The notes: generated from the letters alone by a model not told the origin. Positions 20,192-28,859 are shown, counted from the stretch's first letter. The stretch: 64,000 nt of DNA from Stutzerimonas kunmingensis (GCF_014764705.1 NZ_JACXXG010000004.1:124001-188000); one strand, 5' to 3'. Numbers and translations: made by a program.

Positions 20192-20205
20192 TTGACCTGC
20201 ATCAA
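20192..20205 (-). promoter_or_regulatory. ANR/FNR-like box upstream of ccpA
   Basis: TTGACCTGCATCAA matches the FNR/ANR consensus TTGAT-N4-ATCAA at 9 of 10 fixed bases. Its centre is about 66 nt upstream of the ccpA start codon, which would fit activation from -41.5 with a leader of about 25 nt. Low-oxygen induction by ANR is established for the homologous peroxidase of P. aeruginosa. Confidence 0.7.
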
Positions 20206-20398
20206 GGCGGTCGGGCGTTGTGGGTGCGACGAAATGTTTCTGCTTGTGTCAATTCGCAGTCGGCTCGCGATTTCCATCCATGTGGCTCGGCTATGCAGCG
20301 GCTGGGTTAGCCGGGTATCAGCCTTGCGGCGCGACCGGCGCAGCGCCAGAATGACGGCATCAATCGTGGCCAACGAGCCACCCCAGCAAGGATTCCCG

Positions 20399-22837
20399 AT
20401 GCCTGAAACTGTCGCTGCCGGCTTGCGCCTGGCACCCGATGCGCTGACCCGTCCCTTCGAGCCCAGCCAATTCAACTTCAACGACACCTCTGAACTGGAG
20501 CCGTTTCTCGGTGTGCTCGGCCAGGAGCGCGCGGTCGAGGCGCTGCAGTTCGGCGTGGCCATGCCGCGTCCGGGATACAACGTCTACGTCATGGGTGAGC
20601 CGGGCACCGGACGTTTCTCGTTCGTACGGCGCTACCTCAAGGCCGAAGGCAAGCGTCTGGATACGCCGTCGGACTGGGTTTACGTGAACAACTTCGACGA
20701 GCCTCGCGAGCCGCGTGTGCTGGAGTTGCCTCACGGCGGCGCAACGGCGTTCATCGCCGATATCAATCAGTTGATCGACAACCTGCTGGCGACCTTTCCG
20801 GCGGTATTCGAGCATCCGAGTTTCCAGCAGAAGAAGAGCGCCATCGACCGCGGCTTCAATCAGCGCTACGACAAAGCGCTGGATGTGATCGAGAAGCTCG
20901 CCCTGGAAAAGGAGATCGCTCTCTATCGCGACAGCACCAATATCGCCTTCACGCCCATGAAGGAAGGCAAGGCGCTGGACGAAACCGAGTTCGCCCAGCT
21001 GCCCGAAGCCGAGCGCGAGCGTTATCACGAAGACATTTCCGCGCTGGAAGTGCGTCTGAACGAGGAGCTCGCCAGCTTGCCGCAGTGGAAGCGCGAGTCG
21101 ACCAACCAGCTGCGCCAGCTCAATGACGAGACCATCAGCCAGGCACTGCAGCCGCTGCTGGCACCGTTGTCGGAGAAGTATGCGGAGAACGCCGGTATCG
21201 AAGCGTACCTGCAGGCCGTGCAGGTCAATCTGCTGAAGACTGTGGTCGAGCAGCTGGTGGACGAAAACCGTCCGGAAGCGCAGAACCGTGTATTGCTGGA
21301 AGAGCAATACAGCCCGAGCCTGGTGGTCGGTCACCCGGTCGATGGTGGCGCGCCGGTGGTGTTCGAGCCGCACCCGACCTATGACAATCTGTTCGGTCGC
21401 ATCGAGTACAACACCGACCAGGGCGCGCTCTACACCAGCTATCGCCAGTTGCGTCCAGGCGCGCTGCACCGCGCCAACGGCGGCTTCCTGATGCTGGAGG
21501 CGGAAAAGCTGCTCAGCGAGCCCTTCGTCTGGGAAGCGCTCAAGCGCGCCCTGCAATCGCGCAAGCTGAAGATGGAATCGCCACTCGCCGAGCTCGGCCG
21601 CCTGGCCACCGTGACGCTGACGCCGCAGGTGATCCCGCTTAACGTCAAGGTGATCATCATCGGCTCGCGCCAGCTCTATTACACGCTGCAGGACCTGGAT
21701 CCGGACTTCCAGGAAATGTTCCGCGTGCTGGTGGACTTCGACGAGGACATCCCGCTGGCCGAAGACAGCCTCGAACAGTTCGCCCAGCTGATGAAGACCC
21801 GCACCTCCGAAGAGGGCATGGCGCCGCTTACTGCCGCTGCCGTTGCGCGTCTGGCGACCTATAGCGCGCGCCTGGCTGAACATCAGGGGCGGCTGTCGGC
21901 GCGTATCGGCGATCTGTTCCAGCTGGTCAGCGAAGCCGATTTCATTCGCCAGCTGGCCAAGGACGAAGTGACGGACGTCGGTCATATCGAGCGTGCACTG
22001 AAAGCCAAGGCCACGCGCACCGGTCGCGTCTCGGCGAGGATTCTCGAAGACATTCTGGCCGGAGTGATTCTGATCGACAGCGAAGGTGCGGCGATCGGCA
22101 AGTGCAACGGGCTGACCGTGCTGGAAGTCGGCGACTCGGCATTCGGCATGCCGGCGCGTATCTCTGCCACCGTCTATCCCGGCGGTTCAGGGATCGTCGA
22201 CATCGAGCGCGAGGTCAATCTCGGTCAACCGATTCACTCCAAGGGCGTGATGATCCTCACCGGCTACCTCGGCAGCCGCTACGCCCAAGAGTTTCCGCTG
22301 GAAATCTCGGCAAGCATCGCGCTCGAGCAGTCCTACGGCTACGTCGACGGTGACAGTGCCTCGCTGGGTGAGTGCTGCGCGCTGATCTCGGCGCTCTCAC
22401 GCACGCCGCTCAAGCAATGCTTCGCCATCACCGGCTCGATCAACCAGTTCGGTGAAGTGCAGGCGGTCGGCGGGGTCAACGAGAAGATCGAGGGCTTTTT
22501 CCGCCTGTGCGAGGCACGCGGGCTGACCGGCGAGCAGGGGGTAATCATTCCCTTCGCCAATGTCACCACGCTGATGCTCGACGAACGCGTGCTGGAGGCC
22601 GTACGCCAGCAGCAGTTCCACGTCTATGCTGTCAGGCAGGTGGACGAAGCGTTGTCGCTGCTGGTCGGTGAAGATGTGGGTACAACCAACGAGCAGGGCC
22701 ATTTCCCCAAGGGCAGCGTGAATGCCCGGGTGGTCGAGCGGTTGCGCGACATTGCCGAGATCGAGCTTGAGGAAGAAGGCAAGAGCGAGCCGGCACAAGC
22801 GGAGCAAGGAGCGTCCGAGTCCGAGGGGAGCAAGTAA
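20399..22837 (+). CDS. Lon-related ATP-dependent protease (AAA_32/S16 type)
   Basis: 812 residues from ATG 20399 (AAGGA 7 nt upstream); ATG 20351 is an in-frame alternative. The N-terminal half is the AAA_32-type P-loop region with GEPGTGRFSFVRR, in which the Walker A lysine position is arginine, and GGFLMLEAEKL as the Walker B-like strand. The C-terminal half is a Lon S16 protease domain. The Ser of the Ser-Lys dyad is in DGDSASLGECCALISALS, and the Lys is in VQAVGGVNEKIEGFF. No N-terminal LON substrate domain is present. It is close to the E. coli YcbZ type, whose physiological substrates are poorly known. The tail is acidic. Confidence 0.9.
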   Translation: MPETVAAGLRLAPDALTRPFEPSQFNFNDTSELEPFLGVLGQERAVEALQFGVAMPRPGYNVYVMGEPGTGRFSFVRRYLKAEGKRLDTPSDWVYVNNFDEPREPRVLELPHGGATAFIADINQLIDNLLATFPAVFEHPSFQQKKSAIDRGFNQRYDKALDVIEKLALEKEIALYRDSTNIAFTPMKEGKALDETEFAQLPEAERERYHEDISALEVRLNEELASLPQWKRESTNQLRQLNDETISQALQPLLAPLSEKYAENAGIEAYLQAVQVNLLKTVVEQLVDENRPEAQNRVLLEEQYSPSLVVGHPVDGGAPVVFEPHPTYDNLFGRIEYNTDQGALYTSYRQLRPGALHRANGGFLMLEAEKLLSEPFVWEALKRALQSRKLKMESPLAELGRLATVTLTPQVIPLNVKVIIIGSRQLYYTLQDLDPDFQEMFRVLVDFDEDIPLAEDSLEQFAQLMKTRTSEEGMAPLTAAAVARLATYSARLAEHQGRLSARIGDLFQLVSEADFIRQLAKDEVTDVGHIERALKAKATRTGRVSARILEDILAGVILIDSEGAAIGKCNGLTVLEVGDSAFGMPARISATVYPGGSGIVDIEREVNLGQPIHSKGVMILTGYLGSRYAQEFPLEISASIALEQSYGYVDGDSASLGECCALISALSRTPLKQCFAITGSINQFGEVQAVGGVNEKIEGFFRLCEARGLTGEQGVIIPFANVTTLMLDERVLEAVRQQQFHVYAVRQVDEALSLLVGEDVGTTNEQGHFPKGSVNARVVERLRDIAEIELEEEGKSEPAQAEQGASESEGSK

Positions 22838-22925
22838 CGCTCGCCATTGTGCGGTTTTTGAACGGAACGATAGCGCGCGCGGCGGGTCTGCAGTGGAGGA
22901 GGGCATCCACCCTCCATCCACAGGA

Positions 22926-22934
22926 TTATCCACA
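22926..22934 (+). promoter_or_regulatory. Perfect DnaA-box sequence
   Basis: TTATCCACA, identical to the strong DnaA box, in the gap between the Lon-related gene and the next small gene. An imperfect copy (CCATCCACA) sits 12 nt before it, and GGGGATAAA shortly after is a weak reverse copy. It could be a DnaA titration site or a regulatory site. Chance occurrence of one 9-mer is not excluded. Confidence 0.4.
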
Positions 22935-23012
22935 GCTTCAGGGGATAAACAGGCTCTCGCGCTACATCCGCACAGGATGTTCCCGCGTCGGCCCGACGCG
23001 AGGACTGCCGTC

Positions 23013-23348
23013 ATGCCACACAATCTTTGTCTGAACCGCCAGTGCCTGGGCCTGGTTACCCGAATCGAATGCGTCATACGCCCGCTTGCCGGCGGCAATG
23101 GGCTGTGGACATTGCTCTGTGCGGCTGGACTTGCAGACGGGCAGCCCACGGCAATCAAGGTCCAGGGCCCATTCCATGGGCCTGCGATGGCCGAATCGGT
23201 CCTGGCGGCGATCGCCGACAACCTGATGGGGCAGGGCTACTGCGAATCCGATGACCCGTCCATCTGGCAGTTGCACATGCAGGCTGAGCTGCGTCGAGTG
23301 AACGCCAACCAGGCGCGCTTTCTCGGTGGCTGGGAGTCGCGCCCCTAA
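23013..23348 (+). CDS. Conserved small protein of unknown function
   Basis: 111 residues from ATG 23013, with GAGGA 8 nt upstream. No signal peptide or membrane segment. The sequence is mixed alpha/beta in appearance: ECVIRPLAGGNGLWTLLCAAGLADGQPTAIKVQGPFHGPAMAESVLAAIADNLMGQGY, ending in a basic helix. I do not recognise a family. Four cysteines are scattered and form no motif. DnaA-box sequences flank the gene on both sides (22926 and 23420). Confidence 0.7.
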   Translation: MPHNLCLNRQCLGLVTRIECVIRPLAGGNGLWTLLCAAGLADGQPTAIKVQGPFHGPAMAESVLAAIADNLMGQGYCESDDPSIWQLHMQAELRRVNANQARFLGGWESRP

Positions 23349-23419
23349 GCGTGCCTCATTGCAAACCGTTCGCGTTTCTGGCTGGCTGCAGCGGCGCCTC
23401 ACCGGAGCCGATGAATTTC

Positions 23420-23428
23420 TTATCCACA
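23420..23428 (+). promoter_or_regulatory. Second perfect DnaA-box sequence
   Basis: TTATCCACA again, same orientation, 494 nt from the first and about 25 nt upstream of the -35 of the next gene. It could let DnaA affect that promoter. Low evidence. Confidence 0.35.
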
Positions 23429-23453
23429 TGCGCTGAACGCACCTTGGCCTGCC

Positions 23454-23482
23454 TTGGTGCGCTCGGCGCGGCTGCGTATACT
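23454..23482 (+). promoter_or_regulatory. Sigma-70 promoter of the YqhA-like gene
   Basis: TTGGTG (-35) and TATACT (-10) with an exact 17-nt spacer, 33 nt before the start codon. Four of six and five of six matches to consensus. Confidence 0.65.
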
Positions 23483-23514
23483 CGCGCCTTCCTCATTTTC
23501 TGCTGTGAGACCTC

Positions 23515-24003
23515 ATGGAGCGCATCCTCGAAAATGCCATGTACGCCGCCCGCTGGCTGCTGGCGCCCATCTATTTCGGTCTGGCGTTCGCGCTGCTGGC
23601 GCTGGCGATCAAGTTCTTTCAGGAAATCTTCCATATCCTCCCGGCGATTCTCGCGCTCAGTGAGGCCGAGCTGATTCTCAAGCTCCTGTCGCTGATCGAC
23701 ATGGCGCTGGTTGGCGGGCTGCTGGTGATGGTGATGATCTCCGGCTACGAGAACTTCGTTTCTCAGCTCGATATCGAGGAAGGCAAGGAAAAGCTCGACT
23801 GGCTCGGCAAGATGGATTCCGGATCGCTGAAGATGAAGGTCGCTGCCTCCATCGTCGCAATCTCGTCGATTCACCTGCTACGCATGTTCATGGATGCCCA
23901 GCAGCTCGATAGCGAAAAGCTGATGTGGTACGTGATCATCCACCTGACCTTCGTGGTCTCGGCGTTCGCCATGGGCTATCTCGACAAGCTCACCAAGCAC
24001 TGA
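23515..24003 (+). CDS. YqhA family membrane protein (TIGR00645)
   Basis: 162 residues, start ATG 23515. Four hydrophobic segments at about 12-35, 50-75, 105-125 and 135-155. The family signature is clear: [22 protein letters not shown] and [15 protein letters not shown], followed by the D[22 protein letters not shown] stretch. It is a conserved inner-membrane protein of unknown function. It is monocistronic, and the large inverted repeat at 24029-24078 lies just downstream. Confidence 0.9.
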   Translation: MERILENAMYAARWLLAPIYFGLAFALLALAIKFFQEIFHILPAILALSEAELILKLLSLIDMALVGGLLVMVMISGYENFVSQLDIEEGKEKLDWLGKMDSGSLKMKVAASIVAISSIHLLRMFMDAQQLDSEKLMWYVIIHLTFVVSAFAMGYLDKLTKH

Positions 24004-24028
24004 GCGTCCCTCCGCAGGTGCTAAACCT

Positions 24029-24078
24029 GAAAAGCTGTACAGAATTGGTTTTTTGTTAAATATTCTGTACTGCTTTTC
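24029..24078. repeat. Long inverted repeat, 17-nt arms with one mismatch
   Basis: Arms GAAAAGCTGTACAGAAT (24029-24045) and ATTCTGTACTGCTTTTC (24062-24078) flank a T-rich 16-nt loop. It lies 26 nt after the YqhA-like gene and 15 nt before the DUF6482 gene, in an AT-rich island. It may be a terminator-like hairpin, a large operator or an mRNA leader structure of the next gene. No transposase is nearby. Confidence 0.75.
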
Positions 24079-24093
24079 AAATGGGCAAGCGCC

Positions 24094-24399
24094 ATGAACC
24101 TTCAGAATCTCGCCACTCATGCCCACGCTGGGCGTATCGACGCTCTCGAGCTGATTTCGCTCGAGGGCGGCATCTATCTTCTCGACATCTACCTGCAGGG
24201 TCAGCGCCATAGTTTGATCGACGCGCGCGGCGATGTGTGGCATCTGCGGTCCGTCGAGCACGCTCGTGATCTGTTACGCGAGCTACCGGAGCTGCCCTTT
24301 TATCTGGTGCAGCAATCACCGTACGACGAGATGTGCGGTCTTGCCGAGGGCGTCCGCGAGCCGTTGCGCGTGCCGGTCGGCATGCGGTCCCAGTGGTGA
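24094..24399 (+). CDS. DUF6482-like small protein
   Basis: 101 residues, start ATG 24094 with only a weak GGGCAAG upstream. The visible core is IDALELISLEGGIYLLDIYLQGQRHSLIDARGDVWHLRSVEHARDLL, a beta-rich segment followed by a helix, and a second part PFYLVQQSPYDEMCGLAEG.REPLRVP. I match it to the DUF6482 family of pseudomonads, which has no known function. It lacks a signal peptide. The leader is dominated by the inverted repeat at 24029-24078, so expression may be controlled there. Confidence 0.8.
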   Translation: MNLQNLATHAHAGRIDALELISLEGGIYLLDIYLQGQRHSLIDARGDVWHLRSVEHARDLLRELPELPFYLVQQSPYDEMCGLAEGVREPLRVPVGMRSQW

Positions 24400-24457
24400 C
24401 GGCCGGCGGCAGGCGCGTCGGTAGCGCCCTGTTCGGTAAGCATCAAGAGAACTGGTC

Positions 24458-25993
24458 GTGAGCGTCGCCGCACTGCGCCTGGTGCTCGGCGACCAGTTGA
24501 GCTTCGAGCTCTCCGCCCTGGATGGGCTCGATCCGACGCGTGACCGGGTGCTGCTCGCTGAGGTCGCTGAAGAAGCCGGACACGTCCCGCATCACCCGCA
24601 GAAGATCATCTTTCTGTTCAGCGCCATGCGGCACTTCGCTGAGGCGTTGCGCAAACGCGGAATCACGGTGGATTACGTGACGCTCGACGATCCTACCAAC
24701 AGCGGTTCGCTGGCCGGGGAGCTGGCGCGCTTCGCCGCATGGTATCGACCTGACGAAATTCATGTCACCGAGGCCGGTGACTGGCGGGTCGAACAGGCGC
24801 TCAAGAGCAGTGGGCTTTCGATCACTTGGCATGTCGACCGCCGCTTCCTCTGCTCGCGGACCGGGTTCGCGGGTTGGGCCAGTGGCAAGCGACAGCTGCG
24901 CATGGAGTTCTTCTATCGCGAGATGCGTCGCCAAACGGGCCTTCTGCTGAATCCGGATGGCACACCGGAGGGCGGTGTATGGAATCTCGATACGGACAAC
25001 CGCAAGCCGCTGCCACGCGGATTGCACGGCCCGATCACCTTGCGCTTCGCCGCTGACGAAACCACGCGCGCAGTGCAGGCGTTGGTGAGCGCGCATTTCG
25101 CGCATCACTACGGCCGTCTGGACGGCTTCGATTACCCCGTCACCCACGCCGAGGCCGAACAGCTCTGGCTGCATTTTCTCGATTTCGGCTTGGCCGCTTT
25201 CGGTGACTACCAGGACGCCATGGCCAGCGGCGAACCGTTCCTGTTCCATGCTCGCGTCGGCGCCGCGCTCAATGTCGGCCTGCTTGACCTGCGCCGCCTG
25301 TGTGATGACGTGGACGCGGCCTACCGGCAGGGGCGAGTCGGGCTGAACGCTGCCGAGGGCTTCATTCGCCAGTTGATTGGCTGGCGTGAGTATGTGCGCG
25401 GTATCTATTGGTTGCAGATGCCTGACTATGCGCAACGCAATGTCCTCGGCAATTCCAGGCCGCTGCCGGGGTTCTACTGGACCGGGCAGACGCGCATGAA
25501 CTGCATGCGCCAGGTGATCGGGCAGACGCTGGAGCATGCTTACGCTCACCATATCCAGCGGCTGATGGTGACCGGTAATTTCGCGCTGCTCGCCGGTATC
25601 GCGCCGCCCGCGCTGTGCGATTGGTACCTGGCGGTCTATATGGATGCGTTTGACTGGGTGGAACTGCCCAACGTGCTGGGCATGGTGCTGCACGCCGACG
25701 GCGGCTACCTGGGCTCCAAGCCCTACTGTGCCAGTGGCCAGTACATCAAACGCATGTCCAACTATTGTCAGGATTGCTCTTACAAGGTGCGCGAGAGCAC
25801 GACAGACGATGCCTGCCCGTTCAACGCGTTGTACTGGCACTTTCTCATGCGCCACCGCGAGCAGTTGCAGGGTAATCCGCGGATGAGCATGGTCTATCGC
25901 AACCTCGCGCGCATGGAAGGCAGCAAGCAGCAGGCGCTGTGGGAGCGTGGCGAGTCGCTGCTGGCGCGGCTGGATGCCGAGGACGCGCTGTGA
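24458..25993 (+). CDS. Iron-sulfur (6-4) photolyase / cryptochrome (FeS-BCP, PhrB-CryB type)
   Basis: 511 residues from GTG 24458. The N-terminal Rossmann domain starts RLVLGDQLS, typical of the deoxyribodipyrimidine photolyase-related branch, followed by the helical FAD domain ([40 protein letters not shown]). Four cysteines at 349, 437, 440 and 453 ([20 protein letters not shown]) have the same spacing as the [4Fe-4S] ligands of Agrobacterium PhrB. It should repair (6-4) photoproducts with light or act as a photoreceptor. The stop overlaps the start of the DUF2256 gene. Confidence 0.92.
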   Translation: MSVAALRLVLGDQLSFELSALDGLDPTRDRVLLAEVAEEAGHVPHHPQKIIFLFSAMRHFAEALRKRGITVDYVTLDDPTNSGSLAGELARFAAWYRPDEIHVTEAGDWRVEQALKSSGLSITWHVDRRFLCSRTGFAGWASGKRQLRMEFFYREMRRQTGLLLNPDGTPEGGVWNLDTDNRKPLPRGLHGPITLRFAADETTRAVQALVSAHFAHHYGRLDGFDYPVTHAEAEQLWLHFLDFGLAAFGDYQDAMASGEPFLFHARVGAALNVGLLDLRRLCDDVDAAYRQGRVGLNAAEGFIRQLIGWREYVRGIYWLQMPDYAQRNVLGNSRPLPGFYWTGQTRMNCMRQVIGQTLEHAYAHHIQRLMVTGNFALLAGIAPPALCDWYLAVYMDAFDWVELPNVLGMVLHADGGYLGSKPYCASGQYIKRMSNYCQDCSYKVRESTTDDACPFNALYWHFLMRHREQLQGNPRMSMVYRNLARMEGSKQQALWERGESLLARLDAEDAL

Positions 25994-26130
25994 GAAGGAA
26001 AGCGGACCTGCCATTCAAGTGCTGTGCCGCCTGCAACTTGCCGTTTGCCTGGCGAAAGAAGTGGTCGCGCTGCTGGGATGAGGTGCGTTATTGCTCCGAA
26101 CGCTGTCGGCGCAATCGGCAGGGCAGGTAA
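25990..26130 (+). CDS. DUF2256 small zinc-ribbon-like protein, coupled to the photolyase
   Basis: 46 residues, starting at GTG 25990, whose GTGA overlaps the photolyase stop TGA. The sequence has the DUF2256 signature: K-C-C[13 protein letters not shown], then [17 protein letters not shown]. Cysteines at about 11/12, 15, 28, 35 and 39 suggest a small metal-binding fold. DUF2256 proteins are often next to photolyase/cryptochrome genes, but their job is not established. A chaperone or DNA-contact role is only a guess. Confidence 0.88.
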   Translation: MRRKADLPFKCCAACNLPFAWRKKWSRCWDEVRYCSERCRRNRQGR

Positions 26131-26226
26131 TGGAGGCACTGCCGGCGGCAATGCGGTATGGGTGGCTGCGTCCGCTCGCTTCAGCTGTGCTAGGCTGGCC
26201 GACCTTTTTTCCTCTCGGAGCCCGGC

Positions 26227-26844
26227 ATGACCGACCTCAATCTATCCACTGACGAAACCCGTGTGAGCTACGGCATCGGCCGCCAGCTGGGCGACCAGCT
26301 GCGTGACAATCCCCCGCCGGGCGTCAGTCTCGATGCGGTGATCGCCGGTATTCGTGATGCGTTTGCCGGTGTTGCCAGCCAGGTCAGCCCGGAAGCGCTG
26401 AACGCCAGCTTCGCGGTGATCCGCGAGCGCATGCAGGCCGAGGCGCAGCAGAAAGCCGAAGCTGCCGCAGCAGAAGGTCGCGCCTTCCTTGTCGAGAATG
26501 CCAAGCGCGAAGGCGTTGTGGTGCTGGAGTCGGGTCTGCAATACGAAGTGCTGACGACCGGTGAGGGCGCCAAACCGTCCCGCGAGGACAGTGTGCGCAC
26601 GCATTACCACGGCACGCTGATCGACGGCAGTGTGTTCGACAGCTCCTACCAGCGTGGCCAGCCTGCCGAGTTCCCGGTAGGCGGCGTGATCGCCGGCTGG
26701 ACCGAAGCACTACAGCTGATGAATGCCGGCAGCAAGTGGCGCCTGTATGTACCGAGCGAGCTGGCCTATGGTGCTCAGGGCGTTGGCAGTATCCCGCCGC
26801 ACAGCACGCTGGTATTCGACGTCGAACTGCTGGACGTGCTCTGA
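26227..26844 (+). CDS. fklB: FKBP-type peptidyl-prolyl isomerase FklB
   Basis: 205 residues. The N-terminal helical dimerisation domain (about 1-100, STDETRVSYGIGRQLGDQL) is followed by the FKBP fold (about 108-205). It shows VRTHYHGTLIDGSVFDSSYQRGQPAEFPV, VIAGWTEALQLMNAGSKWRLYVPSELAYG and STLVFDVELLDV. Most of the binding-pocket residues (Y, F, D, W) are present. There is no signal peptide, so it is cytoplasmic like E. coli FklB. It catalyses proline isomerisation and assists folding. Confidence 0.93.
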   Translation: MTDLNLSTDETRVSYGIGRQLGDQLRDNPPPGVSLDAVIAGIRDAFAGVASQVSPEALNASFAVIRERMQAEAQQKAEAAAAEGRAFLVENAKREGVVVLESGLQYEVLTTGEGAKPSREDSVRTHYHGTLIDGSVFDSSYQRGQPAEFPVGGVIAGWTEALQLMNAGSKWRLYVPSELAYGAQGVGSIPPHSTLVFDVELLDVL

Positions 26845-26960
26845 GTCCGGCTGCTGGGGCGTAGCGTCTGTGGTCGGCGACTAATCGGTTACCGACAAGC
26901 TGCTGGTGAGCCCTGACCGCTTGCCCGTGTGCGGCTCTCGATCTCGGTATTACGTACTGG

Positions 26961-27188
26961 TCAGGGCCGCAGCGCGCGGGCATAGCTGAAGAGGAACAGG
27001 TTTCGAACCTGTTCCTTGAGCACGCAGGGTTCACTCGTGCTCAACTCCTGCACATCGAGATCACCTTGTTCTCGCAACTCTTCCAGTGCATCCCCTTCGA
27101 GTGAAACGCATACGGCGCCGGTATTCCGGTCGAGTATGCGCAGGTAGGGTTGCGGGCGATCCAGCCAGGCATCTATCAGATAAGTCAT
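26961..27188 (-). CDS. 75-aa protein behind a Fur-like site
   Basis: 75 residues with a very strong ribosome site (GGAGGTGAC before ATG 27188). Sequence MTYLIDAWLDRPQPYLRILDRNTGAVCVSLEGDALEELREQG, with a C-terminal helix VRNLFLFSYARALRP. No known domain. It occupies the place of a small hypothetical gene next to ispB in P. aeruginosa (PA4570, from memory). A promoter with a Fur-like operator precedes it, so iron-starvation induction is a reasonable inference. Confidence 0.8.
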   Translation of the reverse strand: MTYLIDAWLDRPQPYLRILDRNTGAVCVSLEGDALEELREQGDLDVQELSTSEPCVLKEQVRNLFLFSYARALRP

Positions 27189-27202
27189 GCGTCACCTCCA
27201 AT

Positions 27203-27247
27203 TCATTCTCGTAATGAGAATAATTGTTATTTGCAAATATGCAAGCG
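27203..27247 (-). promoter_or_regulatory. Promoter with Fur-like operator for the 75-aa protein
   Basis: On the minus strand TTGCAT (-35, near 27247) and TATTCT (-10, near 27222) lie 16 nt apart. Over the -10 region lies AATGAGAATAATTGTTATT (27213-27231), 12 of 19 matches to the Fur box, next to an ATTCTC-GTAAT-GAGAAT inverted repeat. The position would let Fe-Fur block RNA polymerase. Confidence 0.55.
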
Positions 27248-27336
27248 CAAATATTCCCCTGATGAGGGTGGAGGTGAGGGGTCAACGGGCGGGGTGAAGG
27301 CTGCGCTCGAAGCGCAGCGTCGACATTGCTGGGGTG

Positions 27337-28305
27337 TCAGTGGGTGCGCGCTACGGCGAAGCGGCAAAGCTCGACCAGGGCATCGCGATACTGATTGGCG
27401 GGGATCACTTCGAGGCAGGCAATAGCGCGTTCGGCATAGTCGCGGGCAAGCTTGGCGGTGTAGTCCAGCGCACCTGATGCCTCGACAGCGGCGCGGATGC
27501 TTTCCAGGTCTTCGAGGCCGCCTTTCTGGATGGCTTTGCGCACCAGAGCGGCCTGTTCGGTGGTACCTTCGCGCATGGTGTAGATCAGCGGAAGGGTAGG
27601 CTTGCCTTCGGCGAGGTCGTCACCGACGTTTTTGCCGAGGGTTTCCGTGTCGCCCTGGTAATCGAGCAGATCGTCGACCAGCTGGAAGGCGATGCCTAGG
27701 TGATCGCCGAAGGTGCGCAGTGCCTCACGCTGTTCCTCGCTGGCGCCGGCCAGGGTGGCGGCGCTGTGGGTCGAGGCTTCGAAGAGCATCGCGGTCTTGC
27801 CGCGGATGACCTCCATGTAGATTTCTTCGGTGGTGCTGGCGTCGCGGACCTTCGACAGCTGCAGTACTTCGCCTTCGGCAATGACGCGCGTTGCCTGGGA
27901 GATGATGCGCATCACCGGCATGGAATCCAGTTCCACCATCATTTCGAACGAACGTGCATATAGAAAGTCGCCAACCAGTACGCTTGGCGCATTTCCCCAC
28001 AGGGCGTTGGCGGTGGAGCGGCCGCGGCGCATGCCGGACATGTCGACCACATCATCATGTAGCAGCGTGGAGGTGTGCAGGAACTCGATGATGGCAGCCA
28101 GCAAGCGTAATTGATCGCCCTGATGCCCGAGTGCACTGCCGCTGAGCAGTACCAGCAGAGGGCGCAGGCGCTTGCCGCCGGCCGAGGTGATGTAGTCCCC
28201 GATCTTTTCCACCAGAGGAACGCGCGAAGTCAGTTGCTTGCGGATGATGCCGTCGACAGCGGCAAAATCGTCCGCCACAACTTGATAGAAAGGCTGGGGT
28301 TGCAT
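27337..28305 (-). CDS. ispB: Polyprenyl diphosphate synthase (octaprenyl/nonaprenyl) IspB
   Basis: 322 residues, full length. Two aspartate-rich motifs are visible: LLHDDVVD (about 82-89) and [11 protein letters not shown] (about 210-220), plus GGKRLRP near 43 for substrate binding. It elongates farnesyl diphosphate with isopentenyl units to make the ubiquinone side chain. It is divergent from rplU; the 242-bp gap holds the rplU promoter. Confidence 0.95.
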   Translation of the reverse strand: MQPQPFYQVVADDFAAVDGIIRKQLTSRVPLVEKIGDYITSAGGKRLRPLLVLLSGSALGHQGDQLRLLAAIIEFLHTSTLLHDDVVDMSGMRRGRSTANALWGNAPSVLVGDFLYARSFEMMVELDSMPVMRIISQATRVIAEGEVLQLSKVRDASTTEEIYMEVIRGKTAMLFEASTHSAATLAGASEEQREALRTFGDHLGIAFQLVDDLLDYQGDTETLGKNVGDDLAEGKPTLPLIYTMREGTTEQAALVRKAIQKGGLEDLESIRAAVEASGALDYTAKLARDYAERAIACLEVIPANQYRDALVELCRFAVARTH

Positions 28306-28378
28306 CGGGGACTCCTCGCAGATTGCGCGGCATGCTAGGGGGCGGGTCTGGCACTGTCAAGGCAACTCCAGTTGGCTA

Positions 28379-28407
28379 TTGCGCGGGGTGTATCGCATGC
28401 GTACAAT
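28379..28407 (+). promoter_or_regulatory. Sigma-70 promoter of rplU-rpmA
   Basis: TTGCGC and TACAAT separated by 17 nt, 140 nt upstream of the rplU start. The long leader could carry regulation, but I see no clear riboswitch in it. Confidence 0.6.
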
Positions 28408-28547
28408 CGCGGACCCTGAACTTCCCCCTGGGCATTTCCCTGCCTTACGCAATTGCACGGGCGTCACCTTCCGGCCCCATGCAGCCATGCCAGCCACTAA
28501 TCATTCTTTCAAAGCGCTGGGTGAGCAGGATCAACGGAGATACACAG

Positions 28548-28859
28548 ATGTACGCAGTTATCGTAACCGGCGGCAAGCAATACAAGGTCGCCGAAGGCGA
28601 ATACCTCAAGATTGAAAAACTCGAAGTTGCGACTGGCGAAGCTGTCACTTTTGACCGCGTTCTGCTGATCGGCAACGGCGATGATGTAAAGATCGGCGCT
28701 CCGGTGGTCGATGGTGCCAAGGTTACCGCTGAAGTGATCGCCCAGGGCCGTCACGACAAGGTCACCATCATCAAATTCCGCCGTCGTAAGCACCACATGA
28801 AGCGTCAGGGCCACCGTCAGTGGTTCACTGAGGTCAAAATCACCGGTATTCAGGGCTAA
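28548..28859 (+). CDS. rplU: 50S ribosomal protein L21
   Basis: 103 residues from ATG 28548 (CGGAGA upstream); a longer in-frame reading is not supported. Family sequence throughout: [25 protein letters not shown] and the C-terminal [26 protein letters not shown], which binds 23S rRNA. Forms an operon with rpmA 35 nt downstream. Confidence 0.98.
   Translation: MYAVIVTGGKQYKVAEGEYLKIEKLEVATGEAVTFDRVLLIGNGDDVKIGAPVVDGAKVTAEVIAQGRHDKVTIIKFRRRKHHMKRQGHRQWFTEVKITGIQG

Noticed and set aside
20360-21985. 541-codon minus-strand frame opposite the Lon-related gene
   Set aside because: Shadow frame with no ribosome site and no recognisable domain.
22915-23430. Replication origin at the DnaA boxes
   Set aside because: No dnaA, dnaN or AT-rich unwinding region; only two perfect boxes nearly 500 bp apart.
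24029-24078. Ends of a transposable element
   Set aside because: The arms are only 16 nt apart, with no transposase and no target-site duplication.
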